This document shows, piece by piece, positions 34,401-45,680 of a DNA stretch of 64,000 nt. This stretch comes from Nigrospora sphaerica (taxonomy: Eukaryota; Ascomycota; Sordariomycetes; Amphisphaeriales; Apiosporaceae). The stretch's first letter is position 1; each line of letters begins with the position of its first letter. A program made the position numbers and the translations under genes. The stretch covers positions 1,426,001-1,490,000 of the forward strand of contig JAGVVL010000001.1 of NCBI GenBank assembly GCA_018287875.1, in the 5' to 3' direction. The notes below the pieces were generated by a model, which saw only the letters and a program-made list of their open reading frames with translations, did not search any database and was not told the DNA's origin.

Positions 34401-37400
34401 CACGGGTAGACGGCTTGTCAGGAGCTACGGATGGCTTGCTGTCAATCTCCGATGGCTCCATCATTTTTTTAGCACCTGCGGACCCGATTGCCCATCCCGA
34501 GGCTCGTGGCAGCCCTGGGATCGGACCTCGAAACCCAACGTGCGCGTGCCACTTAGAAAGTAAGTATACACGATTCGCAGAATACATGGATGACAGGATA
34601 CGAGTGACGGTGCAAAGCCATGATTTGCTATAGTGTTCCGTCCAGCAGTCCCACCTAGCGAGCCTACCTGATTCGTGGCTGTGCGGAGTATTAACGAACA
34701 GTAGCAAAAGAGTTACCTAGATCGGTATGTTTAGTAGTAGTAGCAGCAGCAATAGCGGTTTGCTAGTCGCATTTAGTACCTACATGTAGAGTAACACGAC
34801 AGAGGTATATCAAGCATAGACAGCCCTCCAGGGATAGGTGCCATGCCAAGGCCCTCATCTTAAATCGCTGTGCGCCCGGCGTTCAGGTTCTTCAATTCCA
34901 CTGGGAGCGCGGCGCGAATGCAGCCCGAAGACGTGGAGACGAAAAGCGTCCGCCCCGCGCCGGTGAACATCACGCTCGCATGTTTGCAGAGGTTGTGCAT
35001 GCTCAGCCCTTAGCGGAAAAGCGTCTCACATCCAGTCTCTCCCCTTCCGACCGACCACCTCTCACTGTCAATACGTCACTGACACCAATCAGTCTGGCAC
35101 CCGAGACTCAGCGCCAGCCGGAACGAAGCAAACATGATTGCCCGTGCTTATTCGAAGCATACCTAGGTACCTAAGGGCCTAGGCACCTGGCATATATGGA
35201 TGTCGGCATCATCGGCCTGGCACACCTAGTCTCACGAGCCAGGTATGAGGATCATCGTGCGTCACGGGACCGCCAAGGCTGGACCGGGTCCAGCGGGTTT
35301 ACCGCGCTCTGCCAGCGTGGAACCTGACCTGGCGAGCCATGGCTGGCGAGTGCTGGTCCCCGAATCCCAGGCCGCCTGCTCGCCTGGTGGCCAGTTCGGA
35401 TACGCCGTCTGGCCGCCAACCACTCTGCCCAGCCCAGCCGGGCCCCCAAGCAATGCTGCCAGGGGTGGGTCGGGTGCGTGCGGCTCTTGGCATCCTGGTA
35501 TCGTCATGGATGGGGGGGGGGAAAGCCAGGGGTGCGGTTGGATGGGAGCAAGACGATGCCCGCGCGACCACGAGCATGCGCGCTGGTGTTGTTTCGCGAG
35601 CTACCAAAGCAACCAGCGAGTACGATCTTCTCGTACCGGTCGTACCAAGCACGCACACAAACACACGCGCACGCGGCCGTGGATGCGTACCCGAACACGT
35701 ACGGAGAGAGACGTGACCCCACGTGACAAATGCAAGCGGGTGCGCACCCAGGGGCGCCCTTCTGACAGCATTCGGGAGGGGGGGGTTCGCCAGGGAAATT
35801 TGTGCCATGCCCGTTCCCTTCGGAACCTAAAAGCCTGTGTTGGTTGGGCCGCCCGTTTAGGTGCCGCAAACTCCGTGTAATCTGCAGAGTAAGCTCCGGA
35901 CTACCTCAGTTCCCCTGCCGTAAGCTCGAACGTGAATATCAGATGCCATGTAGGTCGGATGCTCACAGCCATGCCTTTCTGCGATAGGTAACACGTCCGC
36001 CCTGGGATTGCACGCAGGTGTGGCCTGCATTGCTAACCGGTTCCGATAGGGCGGTGGCGTTCCGGTGGGTGGGCGCGGGATCCTGTGCCAGCCCGGTCGG
36101 CCATACCCAAGCCCGGCTCAGCATGTACCGGTACCCCGAGCACTGCGTGGGTGAATGACACGAGGCGCCAGTGGCCGAAAAGAGCCAAGAAGACAGGCTG
36201 GAAAGCCCTGCGCACAGAAGTACAAACTACTCTGGCGGGATTAGCGGGGGATGACGATGGCCCAAGGTTTACTTGCCGCTTTCGAGTAAGACAAGAGGCG
36301 GTCGGGGGAGGATGGACAGCCATTGGAATGTGGTTCCCCTCCCCGCTCACGGGTTGTTGAGACACGACACACAAACCTGCGAACGGGAGGCCCCCCCCGC
36401 GGGAGGCAAAAAGCAGGGGACACACAAAAGGTGAGGAGGAAGAAGGAGAACCCCTGGGAGTCGGTCAAATCGCCCACCCACTCATCGCTCACTTTTTACT
36501 CCCTAAATCCGGGCTGCATTGCACGTTGAGGGAGGACAGCGTAGGATTCACCGGGCCATTGAGTGGGTAGGCAAGGCCGTTGTGGGCTGGTCCCCCGGAG
36601 CCCTGGAAGAACGGGGGGCTGGAACGGCGCCCACGAGAGAGGGATGGATGGGTGGGAGGAGCGGACAGCAGGCGAGGTATTACACGGTAAATACAAACCT
36701 GTCTACCTCACATACCTTGATATGGGAGGTTGTGTGGCGCTCGTTGCTTCACTGAACGTGCCGAGTGCCGACCACCTGGGTACGGAGGTACAAGCCCGTT
36801 CAGGCCCAAGGGAGTCACATTCCGCACCTAGATGGCTTGACTGTGTATTTGATACATTCATGGAAAACATGGAATCCACGGGCCAGTCTGTAGCCGAAGC
36901 GCGGCGGGCGATCAGCGGCATAAAAAGGGAGTTAAGACGACTTTTGTTCCCGGCGGCCCGGGGAGGAGTTATGCAAAGGTCCCTGGCGGCGGTGCACGCA
37001 AGTGATGACCGTAACGCGCGCTGGGGGCGGGTTCGCTTTGCTCGGGTTCGACTCGGTCGGCACTTCGCACTTCGGGGTCCGCCCGAGCAAGCACCTCGGG
37101 CTAAAGGCGTATCTTAACTGTCCGCGTCGTGGCATTTGCTTAGAAAGCTCTTGGAGGTAGCGGTACATGCTGACGGCCCAGCCAGAGCCAGCACGCACCG
37201 CGCACACACCCATACACGCCCGGCGGCACGCCATCCACAGGCCCGCGAGCCCTCTCCGGTATCTCCTACAACCCGACCCGGCCCTGCAAGCGGCGCTCCC
37301 CTCCCCAAACCCTGTAGATTGGCGAAAGCGCTGGTTGACTGGTCCTACCCAAGGCGAACCCATCGCGGCTCCACCCTGTAGGCGCCATATCGACATTACC

Positions 37401-37885
37401 AATGGGCAATCGGGCGTCTATGATGGATTTTCGCTGCCATCCCTGCACCCGTTCGATCCGCCTGGGTTGCCTTGGTTGCTTTGCTTGCTAATGCCCTGCC
37501 CGCCTTATGAAAGCAAAGCAGCCGCTCTCCTCGACTTCACCCCCGTACGCATCCACGACGTCTAGAGTTTTGGCTTTCTCACTGCGGCTTCAAGGTTGTT
37601 GCTGCTGCTGTCGACTAGTTGCAGGAGAGGCCCCGCGCGCTGTGACGACTACCAGCCCATCCACCTTCTCGCCTCCACACCCATCGCAAAAGAGACGAGG
37701 CGACGTTGTCGTCCAGCACCCAGTACAGCACAGCTCACGCGACCCTTCTTATCGCCCGTCGTCCTGCGCCGCCGACGTCCTCTGTTGTTCGGCCCGTCGT
37801 TCAACTAGAAGAGGCCCATCTCAGCCCGTCCGGGTCGCACCACCAGCCCTTTGCTTGCCGTGCTGTCACCACCACTGTCCTCGCC
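31429..37885. other. Large gene-poor interval, 6.5 kb
   Basis: No recognisable gene on either strand. ORFs here are short and mostly Arg/Pro/Gly-rich chance frames. Notable sequence: homopolymers (C-run near 33846, A-run at 34181-34195, G-run near 35512), a TAG/CAG trinucleotide patch at 34735-34756, and TACCTAGGTACCTA at 35160-35173. The last 400 bases are a pyrimidine-rich leader of the IPC synthase gene. Confidence 0.5.
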
Positions 37886-39379
37886 ATGCGGGATCCCACC
37901 GGCATCCTCCAATCGCCTTCGCGCCTCCACTTCCGCTGGCCGACGACGCTCGATCTGTCGAGCATGGGCCGCCAGCGCGGCGGCGCGAAGCGCAACGGCC
38001 AGCATACGGGCCCCGAGAGGGTGGCCGCCCTGCAGAGGTCCCTTGCCGTCGGCGAGTCCATCCAGGCGCTGAGGAGGCACCGGTTTCGTTGGTCGGACCT
38101 GCAGTACTTCGGCTTGGCCTTCTTCACCCTCTTCTCGCTGTGGATCATCGAGAGCCGGGCTCCCCTGATCAAGACGGCCGCTGCCGCCGGCTACTTTCTG
38201 CTGCTGCTGATGCCGGCGACGCGCCAGTTCTTCCTCCCGTCCTGGCCCATCTGGACCTACCTCTTGTATTTCTTCTCTAGCCGGTATGTTACGACTCCCC
38301 CATTGCGCCGTGCTCCTCACGGGGACCGGCGCTCGGGCGGCTCTCTTGAGAGGGCCCCCCCCCCGGGCACGGCGTCCACTACGTCATGGCCAGCCACCGC
38401 CTTAACTAGCAGCCCGACTAACATGGCACGCTTCCCTCGCAGATACATCCCTACCGAGGTGCGCCCGCACATCTGGGTCAAGGTTTTGCCGGCCCTGGAG
38501 AACGTGCTCTACGGCGCCAACCTCTCCAATATCCTCTCGGCGCACACGCACCCGGTGCTTGACGTGCTCGCGTGGATCCCCTACGGCCTCGGCCATTTCG
38601 GGCTGCCGGCCATCTGCTCCATCATCATCTTTCTCTTTGCGGCCCCGCGGACCCTCCCCGTGTACGCGAAATGCTTCGGCTGGATGAGCATCCTCGGCGT
38701 GACCATGGCCTTGGTCTTCCCCTGCACGCCGCCGTGGTACGAGAACAAGTACGGACTGGCCCCCGCGCACTACGGCATGCCTGGTTCGCCCGCCGGTCTC
38801 GCCCGCATCGACGCCCTCCTGGGCGTCGACATGTACACGACCAGCTTCTCGACGGCGCCTGTGCCTTTCGGGGCCTTCCCTAGCCTGCACTCGGCCGACG
38901 CCACCCTCCACGCCCTTTTCATGAGCCACTGCTTCCCCCAGTTCCGGCCCCTCTTCATCTTCTACGTCGGCTGGCTCTGGTGGGCCACCATGTACCTCAG
39001 CCACCACTACGCCGTCGATGTCGTGGGCGGCGGTTTGATCGCCTGCGTCTTCTTCTACGTCGCCCGGGCTCGCTCGCTCCCCCATCGCCAGCCCGAAAAG
39101 GCCCACCGGTGGGACTATGACTTCGTCGAGGTCGGAGAGCTGAAGAAGGCGGCCGACGAGGAAGCGGCCTACGGCATGGGCCTGCTCGAGCGGCGTGGCA
39201 CCGGCGACAGCGACGAGTGGTCTCTCAGCAGCGGCTCGGCGTACAGCTCCACCGTCGTCGCCAGCGACCCGACATCCCCGGCCGAGGACCGGCGCAGCGG
39301 CGAATCCGTCTTCTCCAGCATGCTTCCGCGAAACCAGTCGTGGGCGAGCCCCGCGGGCACGCCTGTCCACCCTGAATAA
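37886..39379 (+). CDS. aur1: Inositol phosphorylceramide synthase catalytic subunit (Aur1)
   Basis: Transfers phosphoinositol from phosphatidylinositol to ceramide in the Golgi; an essential, fungus-specific sphingolipid step and the aureobasidin A target. Exons 37886-38283 and 38443-39379 join in phase to 444 aa. Family blocks: RWSDLQYFGLAFFTLFSLWI, IPTEVRPHIWVKVLPALENV, LYGANLSNILSAH, PYGLGHFG, FPCTPPWYENKYGLAP, and the PAP2-type active-site motifs FGAFPSLHSADATLHALF and YLSHHYAVDVVGGG with catalytic His/Asp. Several hydrophobic helices are visible. The C-terminal 90 residues are Ser-rich and cytosolic-like. The HF of PYGLGHFG matches the wild-type residues at a site where resistance changes are known in yeast. 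The 159-nt intron is stop-free, so a retained form stays in frame. The frame is open to 37706 upstream; the 37886 start is preferred. Confidence 0.94.
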   Translation: MRDPTGILQSPSRLHFRWPTTLDLSSMGRQRGGAKRNGQHTGPERVAALQRSLAVGESIQALRRHRFRWSDLQYFGLAFFTLFSLWIIESRAPLIKTAAAAGYFLLLLMPATRQFFLPSWPIWTYLLYFFSSRYVTTPPLRRAPHGDRRSGGSLERAPPPGTASTTSWPATALTSSPTNMARFPRRYIPTEVRPHIWVKVLPALENVLYGANLSNILSAHTHPVLDVLAWIPYGLGHFGLPAICSIIIFLFAAPRTLPVYAKCFGWMSILGVTMALVFPCTPPWYENKYGLAPAHYGMPGSPAGLARIDALLGVDMYTTSFSTAPVPFGAFPSLHSADATLHALFMSHCFPQFRPLFIFYVGWLWWATMYLSHHYAVDVVGGGLIACVFFYVARARSLPHRQPEKAHRWDYDFVEVGELKKAADEEAAYGMGLLERRGTGDSDEWSLSSGSAYSSTVVASDPTSPAEDRRSGESVFSSMLPRNQSWASPAGTPVHPE

Positions 39380-40688
39380 TCTCGGTTACGTGGGACCTGT
39401 TTGTCTGGGAACACATCTAATTATGCATCAGCACGGGGGAAGGATAAACAGCATTCAGCGCGGCGTTTGGGTTTTTGATTAGCACCGGTGCATGTCGCCG
39501 GGTTTGGGCACGAATGCTCCAGCAGCATAGACAGCAAGAGCCGGGCTAGCAGCTTGGCTGAAGGGTTACATGAAGCGCCGCTTGGATACATGATAATGAC
39601 ACGTTCGAGGAAGTGCGGGAGAAGGGAGGTGTCCAGGGCCAGAGCGCCATGGTTGCCAACGAGACAACAACATCCCGAGAAGGGACACCAGGCTTCATCT
39701 GCATGAGCATTGGTACAAGAAATGAAACAACTTGAATACTTACGGAAGCCCTACGGGAATGTTGAAGCTGCGGATTATCGTTTTGAGAGGCCGTCGTCGT
39801 TATGTGTTGCCCGGATATGGGACGGCAGCGCCCCAGGCCCGGCCGCCGTCCAGCTGTAGTGAGCGAGAAATGAGAGAAGCGGAGAAAAGTCGACAGATCA
39901 AGGTTCGCGCACCAGGCCGGTTTTCTCTGGAACTAGAGGACGTGTCGTGCTGCGTATACCAAGTCAGCTCGGGGCCGGACTTTTCAGCGGTTGTTCTCCA
40001 GGCAGCAATCAGCCCTTGGAAGCCAATCAGCGAACGGATCATCCCCCCCTTCCAAATACGAAACATGCCCTGCCCACCGCTGCTGGTTGGTAAGGGAACC
40101 CCCTCGAACGGCGTTTTTCGGCTTTCCGGCCGATGCCTGATTCGTCCACCCGGCTACACATGTACCAATTGGGAGCAGCCTTGTTAGCGCTCGCTCCCGT
40201 CGGGCTCCCGGCTCCCGCAGCCTCCGTGACCGCGATCCCATCCCTTTTTGAACGAAGCCCGGCGACCTCGCTGCTAACGTTACATAGGTAGGAAAAAAGA
40301 CACGTGGAGAGGGCAGCGCCTCGCAGGCCGTGCGGTCCGGCTGTCACCATGCATTGCTAGCGCGCGCGTGTGCGGGCCGCGGAGAACGACTTCCTGCGCG
40401 CCTCCTTGGCCCTGATAGGTCTAGGGCGCGGCTGATCGGTGGCGGGCGATGATCGGGGAGACGGCGGGCCGTCTAGGCCGGCTGAACCACGACGCCCCTT
40501 CGCTCATGACGATGCTACGCGGACTGCTAAATCCTCGAACTGGATCAGCCGGGATCGCCCCGGTAAGGGACGAGGTAGGGGGGCCTGAGAACCAAGGGCT
40601 CGGGTCGAGTTCCGAAAGTCAGCCGTCGTGACGCCACACGGGCTGTGTGGTTTCTATGCTTTGGGGGCAAGGGGGGCCTTCCCCTTGG
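39380..40688. other. Intergenic
   Basis: 1.3 kb between the convergent ends of aur1 (+) and the Zn2Cys6 gene (-). No gene is supported. Confidence 0.5.
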
Positions 40689-43176
40689 TCAGTTATCCCA
40701 GAAGGAAAACATGTCGGTGAGCCACATGCTGTCCGCCGGGTCGGTCCCCATCATGGCCGGTAGCATATTCCCGGGCTCCCCATCCGCCTCCAACGACGCG
40801 CCACCCACGGCCACGGGTGCGGCTGGGCACGTGGGGTAGGGCTTTGTGGCCCCGGCCTGCTCGAGCGCCGCCCGCCAGCTCGGGATGGTGGCTCGGAGCG
40901 AGGCGGCCGCGTCGGTGAACAAGTCGTGGCCGCCCGGGCCGTCGTTCCGGAAACCGGCGTCGCGGGCGACGGCGTCCAGCTTGGCGGCGAAGCCGTCGAG
41001 CACGGCCACGACATCTACGGCGCCCCGGACGGCGCCTCGGTCCCAGTCGGCATCTTCGAGCTGGCTGAGGCGGAACAGCGCCTGCACCGCGTGCGTCATC
41101 TCGGCGAACAGTGCCATCGGCAGCCCGGGGATCTCGGCCGGCTCGAGGGAGAGAAAGCCGGCCGTGCTCCGCCGGGCCGCCTCGACGCAGGCCTGCAGGC
41201 TTTCCACCCGGCAGGGGTCCATGGCCCTGTACGTCGAAGGGCCAGCGGAGGCCGGGGCCGCAGAGGTGGCCAAGCTGGACGGATTCACACCCAGCTGAGA
41301 TCCCGACGCGGTTGGGTTCGGGGGTGCCATGGCCAGCTCATTCACTAAGAGGTCGGTGTGGTTCAGGTGCGACAGGACAGCCCCTATTCGACATCGTGGT
41401 TAGTCGGTGCACCCCTTGCCAGGGGAGAGACACGTACGGTCCTGTAGCAGCTCTCGAGGCAAACTCTGTTTCAATTGCTCCAGTCTCGACCGCAGCCCTT
41501 TTATGTAGAGCGATGGTCCCATCGATATCTCGGAGTTAGCTCGTCGCCACTGTGTTCCGACAAGCGTCAGTTACTGGCATTCTGGCTGGCATTCGAAGAA
41601 GGCCATGCCTTTCTGTCACCTTAAAAAACAAAAACAAAAAATGTGTAGCATTGGTATCATGTGAGCCGGAGGGAGGGAACGCCAGCGTACAGGTCTACAT
41701 ACCAAGGCATGGGCGACACCGTCTCCAATAATCCTGACCTGGGCTATTGCAGCAAGAATCTCGTCACTCTTATGTTCGGGCCTCTCCGCTAGGAACCGAA
41801 CGCAGTCTTCTGTGAAGGGCGTCAATCGACCGAGGTCCACCTTGAGGATGCTTGATGCGCTGGGGATGCCGTCAGTATCACGGCATTGATGCTCCAGCGG
41901 AAGGGCGTGGCTCAGAGTGCTCCTACCTGCTGGCGACGATGAAAGTAGCAACCGCCGCGCGTTGCTCTTCATAGGTACGCTCCTGGGGCGGTGGGACCAC
42001 TATGCCCGGCGCCTTGAACGGATCGACCGACTTGGACTGCAGAGACGAGGCCATGCATTCGGGTGAGCGGTCGAGACGGAGATCGGTCACAAGCGCGAGG
42101 GCGGCGCTCACGAAACCGACCAAGAACCTCTTCGGTTTGAGGTGGTAGGTGTGCCTGGACGATAATCAGCAAGCGCTCCGAAGGTGAAGCCGGGAAATTT
42201 TGACGGCACATCTCACCAGGCTAGATAGACCAAAAGGCCTTGTAAGATATCCAGGTTCCGCTCCTGCTCGACAAAGAATTTGGAGCCCAGGGTTTCGCGT
42301 ATCCTGTCGCCTAGTCTGTTAGTCTCGGCTTGGGACTGGGAACATACGGCTCGAATATTCAGGAATAAGAAAGGCCGCTCGAGCTGCAACTGTTGTGCGC
42401 TGACTACACCCGGGATATGTGTAAAGGGGAAGTATTTGAGATACTGGTGCCGAAACATGCTGAGCGTCGCTTCAGCGTGGACTGGTATCAGGCAGCCTTG
42501 GTCAGGATGTGTCGCAATGCTAGATAGCGGGGACGGATAGTGTGGCAGGCTGGCCTCAACACAAAGCTCAGGGACTTGCTCGCGGGCATGGCTTCGCGAT
42601 TTGCGACTCAATGGTGTTGTGTCGGCACTCTCATCGCCTACTTGTGCTTGGGCCCCTGGCCTCGTCATCTCAGGACCCACAGGCCCAGCTTTAGTACCGG
42701 CCTGCTGTGCTCGAAGTAGAGACACAAGGTCGTCGAGTCGGCTCTCGAGGCCGGAAACCTTGGACGCGGGTTTTTTGACGCCATTTCGGCGTCGGGGGGC
42801 CGATTGTTGACACGCAAGCCCTCGACGGTGGCATCTGCAACCATCAGCCTGTGTCATGCCGGCTGCGGGTATAAGAAGTAAATGAACGTGTCGAAGCCCG
42901 TACATGAGGCCGGGCAAGGCGCAGCTGGACATCCCGCGCGTGGCGGTGCCCGTGTAGGACGTAGTCGAGAAACACAGGGACGCACCTTTCGCAACTCCCA
43001 CCGCCGCGACTGATGCATTTGTGCTTGGCTCTGGAGCAGCTGACACACTATTGGCCTAAGATCAGCAGCTGCGAAAGGGGGGGACGAAGACGGGCGGCCA
43101 AATTACGAGATCTGCTTACAGCGAATCCGTACGGAGCCGGTGTTCCCGGTGTTGGTGGAGTAGCGGCCTGGTCCAT
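40689..43176 (-). CDS. Zn2Cys6 (zinc binuclear cluster) transcription factor
   Basis: A DNA-binding regulator. Exons on the minus strand: 43176-43120, 43047-42986, 42834-42217, 42154-41927, 41859-41703, 41528-41438 and 41383-40689. All are in phase, giving 635 aa. The zinc cluster is split over exons 2 and 3: C20-x2-C23-x6-C30-x7-C38-x2-C41-x6-C48, with the sequences CVSCSRAKHKC and CHRRGLAC. A basic linker (APRRRNGVKKP) and a likely coiled coil (SGLESRLDDLVSLLRAQQ) follow. The middle region (ILQGLLVYLAWHTYHLKPKR, VSAALALVTDLRLDR) is the helical regulatory domain typical of this class. The C-terminus ends in an acidic/aromatic MWLTDMFSFWDN that could be an activation motif. The gene is divergent from the hydrolase gene at 43860, with about 680 nt between starts. 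Targets cannot be read from sequence. Confidence 0.9.
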
Positions 43177-43859
43177 GTCCGCCTTGTCACACCTTTTGGT
43201 GTTTTACGGGGATGACGACAAGAGGAAGTAGCGGGTTTCGTGATACTGGGAAACACTCTGTCGCTGGCTCTTTTTGGTATTTGCTACCAGGTTAAAAACG
43301 ACACAGGACTGAAGTCGCTGCGGTGTTGGGGGGTGATTTTACGACGGCGGCGGGTTTGGAAGACCCAAATCCGAAACCCGCCCGCAGACTAATTGATATA
43401 CACTTATCTGCAATGGAATAAGCGTATCAAGAGCATCGTCTGTTTCAGCGAATCATATTGCGTGGTCAACGTTGAACCTGATTGGATGCATTCTCAAACG
43501 ATGACTTACTTGCGCACAACCTCCACAACAAGCAACCTAAACGGATGACACAATCTCCATAGAAATTGTCCCTGTTCGTCAAGGCATTAACCAGGGGAAA
43601 TTCTGTTTACTTATCCTGAGAGAATCTGACTTGTTGCGATGACCAAGACGCTGGGCCGGGAATGAATGGGGGCCCGTTCAGTATGGAGGAGTGCAGACCC
43701 CAGTCGCTCTTGCTTGCCAACACCCGATGCAGCGTTTGAAGAATCGTGAGGAAAAAGCACCAGCCGCCATTACCGCATCACCAAAACATGAGAGGGTGCG
43801 GCGGCACAGCACCCACGACCAGCGGCACTCGTCTCAGCGCCGTCGCGCACCATCTCTCC
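43177..43859. other. Divergent intergenic region between Zn2Cys6 factor and hydrolase
   Basis: Shared upstream region of two divergent genes. The right end, from 43788, may encode 24 extra N-terminal residues of the hydrolase if an earlier ATG is used. No other gene seen. Confidence 0.5.
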
Positions 43860-45059
43860 ATGTCTCCCAGCTTGAGCCCCTGGGCCGTGTTTCGGTCGGC
43901 CTTCTACGCACTCGCCGCCTCCCTTATTTTCTATGGCGCTTTTCTCGGCATTCTGACGGTTCCCTACTTCCAGAACCACATCATCTACCTCAACAGCTTG
44001 ACCCAGACCTGGGGCCAAGATGTCAACTTCCCCGAGCAGTGGGGTTTCCTCCGCAACCAGGTCGTCCCCTTCACGCTGGCCACCCCGGACGGCGAAACCC
44101 TGCACGCCTGGCACATACTGCCCCTGGGCTTGTACCAACAGCACGAGGAGGGGTTGGCTCAGGAACCCGCGGGGCTGGCCCGGGACATCACGGATCGCTT
44201 CGGCTTCAAGATGCTGCGGGACGACCCGGAGGCTCTCCTGGTGCTCTATCTCCACGGAGCTGGCGGCACGCTCGCTTCTGGGTGGCGGCCTCCGAGTTAT
44301 CGAGCCATGTCGGCCGCTGCACCGGATAGGATCCATACCGTTGCCATTGACTATCGAGGGTTCGGGTCCAGCACCGGGTCTCCGTCCGAAGATGGCCTGT
44401 TGGTCGATGCGACGGTGCTGGCGGACTGGGCTCTGAAGGTGGCCGGCATCCCGTCTTCTCGGATCGTCGTGTTTGCCCAATCCCTCGGCACGGCGGTGAG
44501 CATATCTTTGGCCCAGTCCCTGGCCATGAGGCCCGATCCCGTCTTGTTCTCCGGCATCGTGCTTGTGGCCCCCTTCGCCGACGTTGAGCTGCTCACTGCC
44601 ACGTACCGCGTAGCAGGGACGCTTCCCCTCCTCGATCCCCTGGCCCGATTCCCCAAGGTGCTTGCCTGGCTCAACACCTTCATCACGAGCAAGTGGCCCA
44701 CCAAAGATAGGCTTGCGGATCTCGTAAAGCAGTGTGAGTCCATGCCGGGAGACCACCTGAAATACCACATTACAATCATTCATGCCGAGGACGACTACAC
44801 GATCCCATGGAGCCACAGCGACCTAGTTTACTGGCACGCACTAAATGCATCCGACGCGTCTGGTGTCACGCTTGAAGAGTTCAAGAAAAGGGAAGAACTG
44901 GACCGAATAGACATGGGAGAAGCGGGGTGGTCCATCAAGTCAAAGACTCCCGGGGGCTTTCTTGCGAAACACATCACCAAGTACGGCGTGCACGACGCCA
45001 TCATGTCGCATCCCATCGTCAGCAGAGCTATACTCCGGGCTTTCAGGCGAGACTGTTAG
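43860..45059 (+). CDS. ABHD12-like alpha/beta hydrolase, membrane-anchored
   Basis: A putative lipase/lysophospholipase of the ABHD12 (monoacylglycerol lipase-like) group. Intronless, 399 aa from this ATG. An N-terminal hydrophobic helix (SAFYALAASLIFYGAFLGIL) anchors it in a membrane. The alpha/beta hydrolase core shows the oxyanion region YLHGAGGTLASGW, the strand AIDYRGFGSSTGSPSEDG, and the nucleophile elbow VVFAQSLGTAVS with Ser208. The acid is probably in IIHAEDDYTIPW and the His in KYGVHDAIMSHP. The elbow has Ala in place of the first Gly of the usual G-x-S-x-G. An in-frame ATG at 43788 would extend the protein by 24 residues; the shorter start places the anchor near the N-terminus, as in relatives. 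The substrate is unknown. Confidence 0.86.
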   Translation: MSPSLSPWAVFRSAFYALAASLIFYGAFLGILTVPYFQNHIIYLNSLTQTWGQDVNFPEQWGFLRNQVVPFTLATPDGETLHAWHILPLGLYQQHEEGLAQEPAGLARDITDRFGFKMLRDDPEALLVLYLHGAGGTLASGWRPPSYRAMSAAAPDRIHTVAIDYRGFGSSTGSPSEDGLLVDATVLADWALKVAGIPSSRIVVFAQSLGTAVSISLAQSLAMRPDPVLFSGIVLVAPFADVELLTATYRVAGTLPLLDPLARFPKVLAWLNTFITSKWPTKDRLADLVKQCESMPGDHLKYHITIIHAEDDYTIPWSHSDLVYWHALNASDASGVTLEEFKKREELDRIDMGEAGWSIKSKTPGGFLAKHITKYGVHDAIMSHPIVSRAILRAFRRDC

Positions 45060-45680
45060 ATTTCGTGTTCTCTTTGTCCAACAATGACCACCCAGGTCAC
45101 CACATGGTCACTCCATGGCGTCGGCCTCATCTACCGCTACAAGTGGATAACAGGGGCACCCGGGATCAAAAGTCTTAACCCTTACTCGGAAAGTACGTAT
45201 ATATTTAGAAAAGCTTGTGCAACTATGGCTATATACATCCAACATGACTTTGGAAAACACGCTGCGTAAGAGTAGTGGCTTGTACAAACATCGGAGAATA
45301 TCACAATGACGGCAGCAGGACACGTACTAGGTATTTATTGTGGGACAATTCGCTGATGCTTTTGTTGATATTCAATTTCGTTTGGTGCTATTATTCCCCG
45401 TGTCTCTTGTCAATGTACTTGTGCTTTGTCATTCCTAAACACGTTCGTTTGCAACTCACCCAGTCAGACACACCAACACCGACTGAACACTTCGTCGGAA
45501 GACCACAGTGGATTATTGGAACCGTGGATAGTAACAACTGAATACTTCGATTGCCAAAAGGGTGACCGCAGGTGCTTTCTACATCCTACACCCCTGGGCC
45601 ACGCATCAGATACTCATCCAAGCCTTCCACCATCTCATGTCCCAACTGGCCAACCTTGACGCGTCCTCACCACCTGCCAT
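45060..45680. other. Intergenic
   Basis: 3' flank of the hydrolase. It may contain an unrecognised 5' exon of the gene ending at 46277. Confidence 0.45.

Noticed and set aside
37040..37060. GGGTTCGACTC resembling a tRNA B box
   Set aside because: No matching A box or acceptor stem lies at the right distance.
38402..39370. 322-aa minus-strand frame opposite AUR1
   Set aside because: Antisense of conserved IPC synthase sequence.
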